A stretch of DNA of 64,000 bases from Oscillospiraceae bacterium (GTDB taxonomy: Bacteria; Bacillota; Clostridia; Oscillospirales; Oscillospiraceae), in NCBI GenBank assembly GCA_015068325.1, contig SVKQ01000012.1, forward strand, positions 62,001-126,000. Reading direction: 5' to 3'. Shown in pieces: positions 62,529-64,000 of the stretch (its first letter is position 1; each line of letters opens with the position of its first letter). Below the pieces are notes generated by a model. The model ran no database searches and was not told the origin of the DNA. It saw only the letters and a program-made list of their open reading frames with translations. The translations under genes and the position numbers were made by a program.

Positions 62529-62744
62529 ATGTCAATACGAACAGATTTGGAGCGCGTTGCCAGCGCGTCGCGGTCCGACGATCATGTATGCATCAAGCCG
62601 ATGGAAACGCAGGATGATTTGGTGTATGCACTCTTTGGGTGCCAACTTACCGAAGAGCAAAAAGAACTTGTCAATCCGGCAGGCTTCTCCATCGGAAGAG
62701 CATATTTGTTCAGAGAAGACAACCTTCGTTCAATGATTTTTTGA
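62529..62744 (+). pseudogene. N-terminal fragment of a GNAT acetyltransferase
   Basis: 72 residues from MSIRTDLER to a premature stop. VNPAGFSIGRAYLFREDN matches the front half of a GNAT family; the acetyl-CoA loop is missing. At about 62715-62725 the sequence passes out of frame into the end of a different GNAT gene. Confidence 0.7.
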
Positions 62745-62995
62745 GAGTATATGGCGGTAACATTGGGTATTCCGTCAGGCCTTCTGAGAGAAGAAAAGGG
62801 TATGCGAAGTGGATGCTTTCTCAAGCACTCGTTTATTGCAGGAAAATAGGCATGAGCAAGGTCTTGATTAACTGTCTTGAGAAGAATGAGGGAAGCAGGA
62901 GAACAATTCTTGCAAATGGCGGCAAATATGAAAGTACTATATATGTGCCCGGAGAAAACGTTAATCTTGAACGATATTGGATTGAATTAGAATGA
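62719..62995 (+). pseudogene. C-terminal fragment of a second GNAT acetyltransferase
   Basis: From FNDFLRVYGGNIGYSV onward the acetyl-CoA loop RPSERRKGYAKWML and the usual ending LINCLEKNEGSRRTILANGG are intact, but the first half of the enzyme is absent. The frame differs from the preceding fragment, so neither part should be functional. Confidence 0.75.
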
Positions 62996-63078
62996 CAAAT
63001 TCCGGTTTATCTATCCGATTCTCTGAAAACCCTTGATTTTCCTGCGTTTCCTGCAGGTCTGCTACCATAATAAGCTCC

Positions 63079-63124
63079 GTTTTCCCTTGTTTTTGCCCTT
63101 GTGGGGCAAAACAAGGGAAACTTT
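63079..63124. terminator. Bidirectional terminator next to the integrase
   Basis: Hairpin GTTTTCCCTTGTTTTTGCCC / GGGCAAAACAAGGGAAAC followed by TTTTT on the plus strand, and A/T-rich on the other side. Confidence 0.85.
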
Positions 63125-63127
63125 TTA

Positions 63128-64000
63128 TCAGTTGCCGCCTACTACCTTATCCAGCAGGCGGGCCGAGGAGCGTTTCGCTTCCCTCGTCGAGTGAGCGTAG
63201 ATATTCATGGTGGTACTGACGTCGGCGTGTCCCAAGAGCTCTTGTACGTCCTTCGGCGCTGCCCCGTTTGAGAGCAGATTGCTGGTGAACGTGTGGCGAA
63301 GCTGATGGAAGTGGAAGCCCTCAAGCCCCGGAATCTTCTTTGAGGCTGTCCGGCAGACGATGCTGACCGTGCTGGACGATTCAAAGCATCCATCCGGGCG
63401 GAGACAAACGAAGTCGATCTCCCGGTAGTCCTCCGGCACTTCCTCCAACCTTTGCAAACTGTACAGCTCATAGTAACTGCGGCCCTTCTCCTGTACTTGC
63501 CTGTAGTAGTTCAGACTGTAAAGCTCGCCGTACTTGAAGCGGTTTTTGTGCTGCTCGGTCCTGGCTGCCTTGAGGATCACCGCCAGCGTGTCGCAGAAGT
63601 CCACCGTGCGGATTTTACTCCGCTTGGTGGTGCCGACCTCCGTCTTGTGCCTCGCCCCGTTGTAGCGCATACTACGCCGCACCGTGATGGTCTGCTCCTT
63701 GAGGTCAATGTCCTGCCATGTGAGGGCACAGACCTCGCCGATCCGAAGCCCGGTGTAGTAGGCGATCTGGATGGGCAGGAGCGCCGGATTCTCTTTTTTT
63801 TTCAGATAGTCCGTCAGCGCCTTGTACTGCTCGTAGGAGATCGTCGGGACGGTCAGCCCGTCCTCGCTGTCTTCGTTGAACAGTTCATAGGTTTCCTGCT
63901 TGTGCCTAATCTTGACGTACTGCATCGGGTTGAAGGTCAACAGCCGCTTGGGGAAGACCGCAAATCGGAACGCTCCCTGCATCACCGCCGAGAACTGCCG
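63128..64000 (-). CDS. int: Tyrosine recombinase/integrase (5' end off window)
   Basis: C-terminal part of a phage/Tn916-type integrase, at least 290 residues. The catalytic set is visible: Arg in [13 protein letters not shown], His and Arg in [12 protein letters not shown], His in [10 protein letters not shown] and the nucleophile Tyr in TMNIYAHS. The frame is open to the window edge ([11 protein letters not shown]), so the N-terminal DNA-binding domains lie to the right. It should catalyse integration and excision of this element, presumably at the tRNA-Pro site. It points leftward, toward the element interior. Confidence 0.93.
   Translation of the reverse strand, partial: RQFSAVMQGAFRFAVFPKRLLTFNPMQYVKIRHKQETYELFNEDSEDGLTVPTISYEQYKALTDYLKKKENPALLPIQIAYYTGLRIGEVCALTWQDIDLKEQTITVRRSMRYNGARHKTEVGTTKRSKIRTVDFCDTLAVILKAARTEQHKNRFKYGELYSLNYYRQVQEKGRSYYELYSLQRLEEVPEDYREIDFVCLRPDGCFESSSTVSIVCRTASKKIPGLEGFHFHQLRHTFTSNLLSNGAAPKDVQELLGHADVSTTMNIYAHSTREAKRSSARLLDKVVGGN

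Larger units (their letters stand above)
48758..64000. mobile_element. Integrative element with restriction-modification and defence cargo (right end off window)
   Basis: From the tRNA-Pro fragment rightward, codon use and composition become AT-richer and the genes are of accessory type: Fic, type I restriction-modification, SEFIR, small element proteins, acetyltransferases and a tyrosine recombinase at the right edge. No relaxase, mating-pair or phage structural gene is seen here, so whether it is an ICE, IME or genomic island is open. The right boundary lies beyond 64000. Confidence 0.75.

Noticed and set aside
1-64000. CRISPR array, rRNA operon or transposase/IS element
   Set aside because: No regularly spaced repeats, no rRNA sequence and no transposase motif were seen.

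Overview
The window looks like a chromosome segment of an anaerobic, GC-rich gut Firmicute of the Oscillospiraceae/Ruminococcaceae type (Oscillibacter, Flavonifractor, Intestinimonas or a relative). This is inferred from gene content and codon use, not from a marker gene. Supporting content: a complete tetrahydrofolate one-carbon cluster, methionine synthase with a separate activation protein, oxygen-sensitive two-subunit fumarase, clostripain-type protease, NhaC and MATE carriers, and sigma-54 with a PAS-type activator. No rRNA, intact tRNA or CRISPR array was seen.

Layout. 1-1.9 kb: end of a peptide ABC transporter operon (two ATPases). 2-3.3 kb: small HMA metal-binding protein plus ZIP transporter behind a palindromic operator. 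3.4-8.7 kb (minus): panB-fhs-fchA-folD-formate channel-5-formyl-THF cyclo-ligase. 8.9-12.3 kb: copper operon (CsoR, membrane-anchored HMA protein, CopA) with textbook CsoR operators. 12.3-21 kb: C39-like protein, lipoprotein, Rrf2 regulator plus PatB/MalY lyase, clostripain, flavin/PLP-oxidase-fold protein, YyaL. 21.1-32.7 kb: a sigma-54 regulon (below). 32.9-41.2 kb: LOR/SDH protein, then nickel-pincer cofactor genes larE, larB and larC, nickel ECF transporter cbiMQO, a His-rich CsoR/RcnR-type regulator and a radical SAM protein. 41.3-43.4 kb: DUF3887 lipoprotein and two intramembrane metalloproteases. 43.5-48.3 kb (minus): MetH activation protein, MetH, homocysteine methyltransferase/MTHFR.

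From about 48.76 kb the sequence becomes AT-richer and is a mobile element. It begins at a 45-nt 3' fragment of tRNA-Pro(UGG) cut at the anticodon loop, and still continues at the right edge, where a tyrosine recombinase runs off the window. It carries a Fic protein, a type I restriction-modification system (hsdR, a PD-(D/E)XK protein, hsdM, hsdS), unknown cargo flanked by a decayed copy of the hsdS 3' end, a DUF4238-like protein, a SEFIR-domain protein, small element proteins, GNAT acetyltransferases and a chimeric GNAT remnant.

Most interesting system: three sigma-54 (-24/-12) promoters lie within 7.1 kb of each other, of the rpoN gene itself and of one RocR-like PAS activator. They face (i) an NhaC-type carrier, an argininosuccinate-lyase-like C-N lyase and an MmgE/PrpD protein, (ii) a proline-racemase-family protein lacking its second catalytic cysteine, and (iii) two-subunit fumarase followed by a MATE transporter. 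I propose a catabolic pathway for an N-substituted aspartate (argininosuccinate- or iminodisuccinate-like): uptake, isomerisation, cleavage to fumarate plus an amine, and hydration of fumarate. The substrate is unknown and the pathway is an inference.
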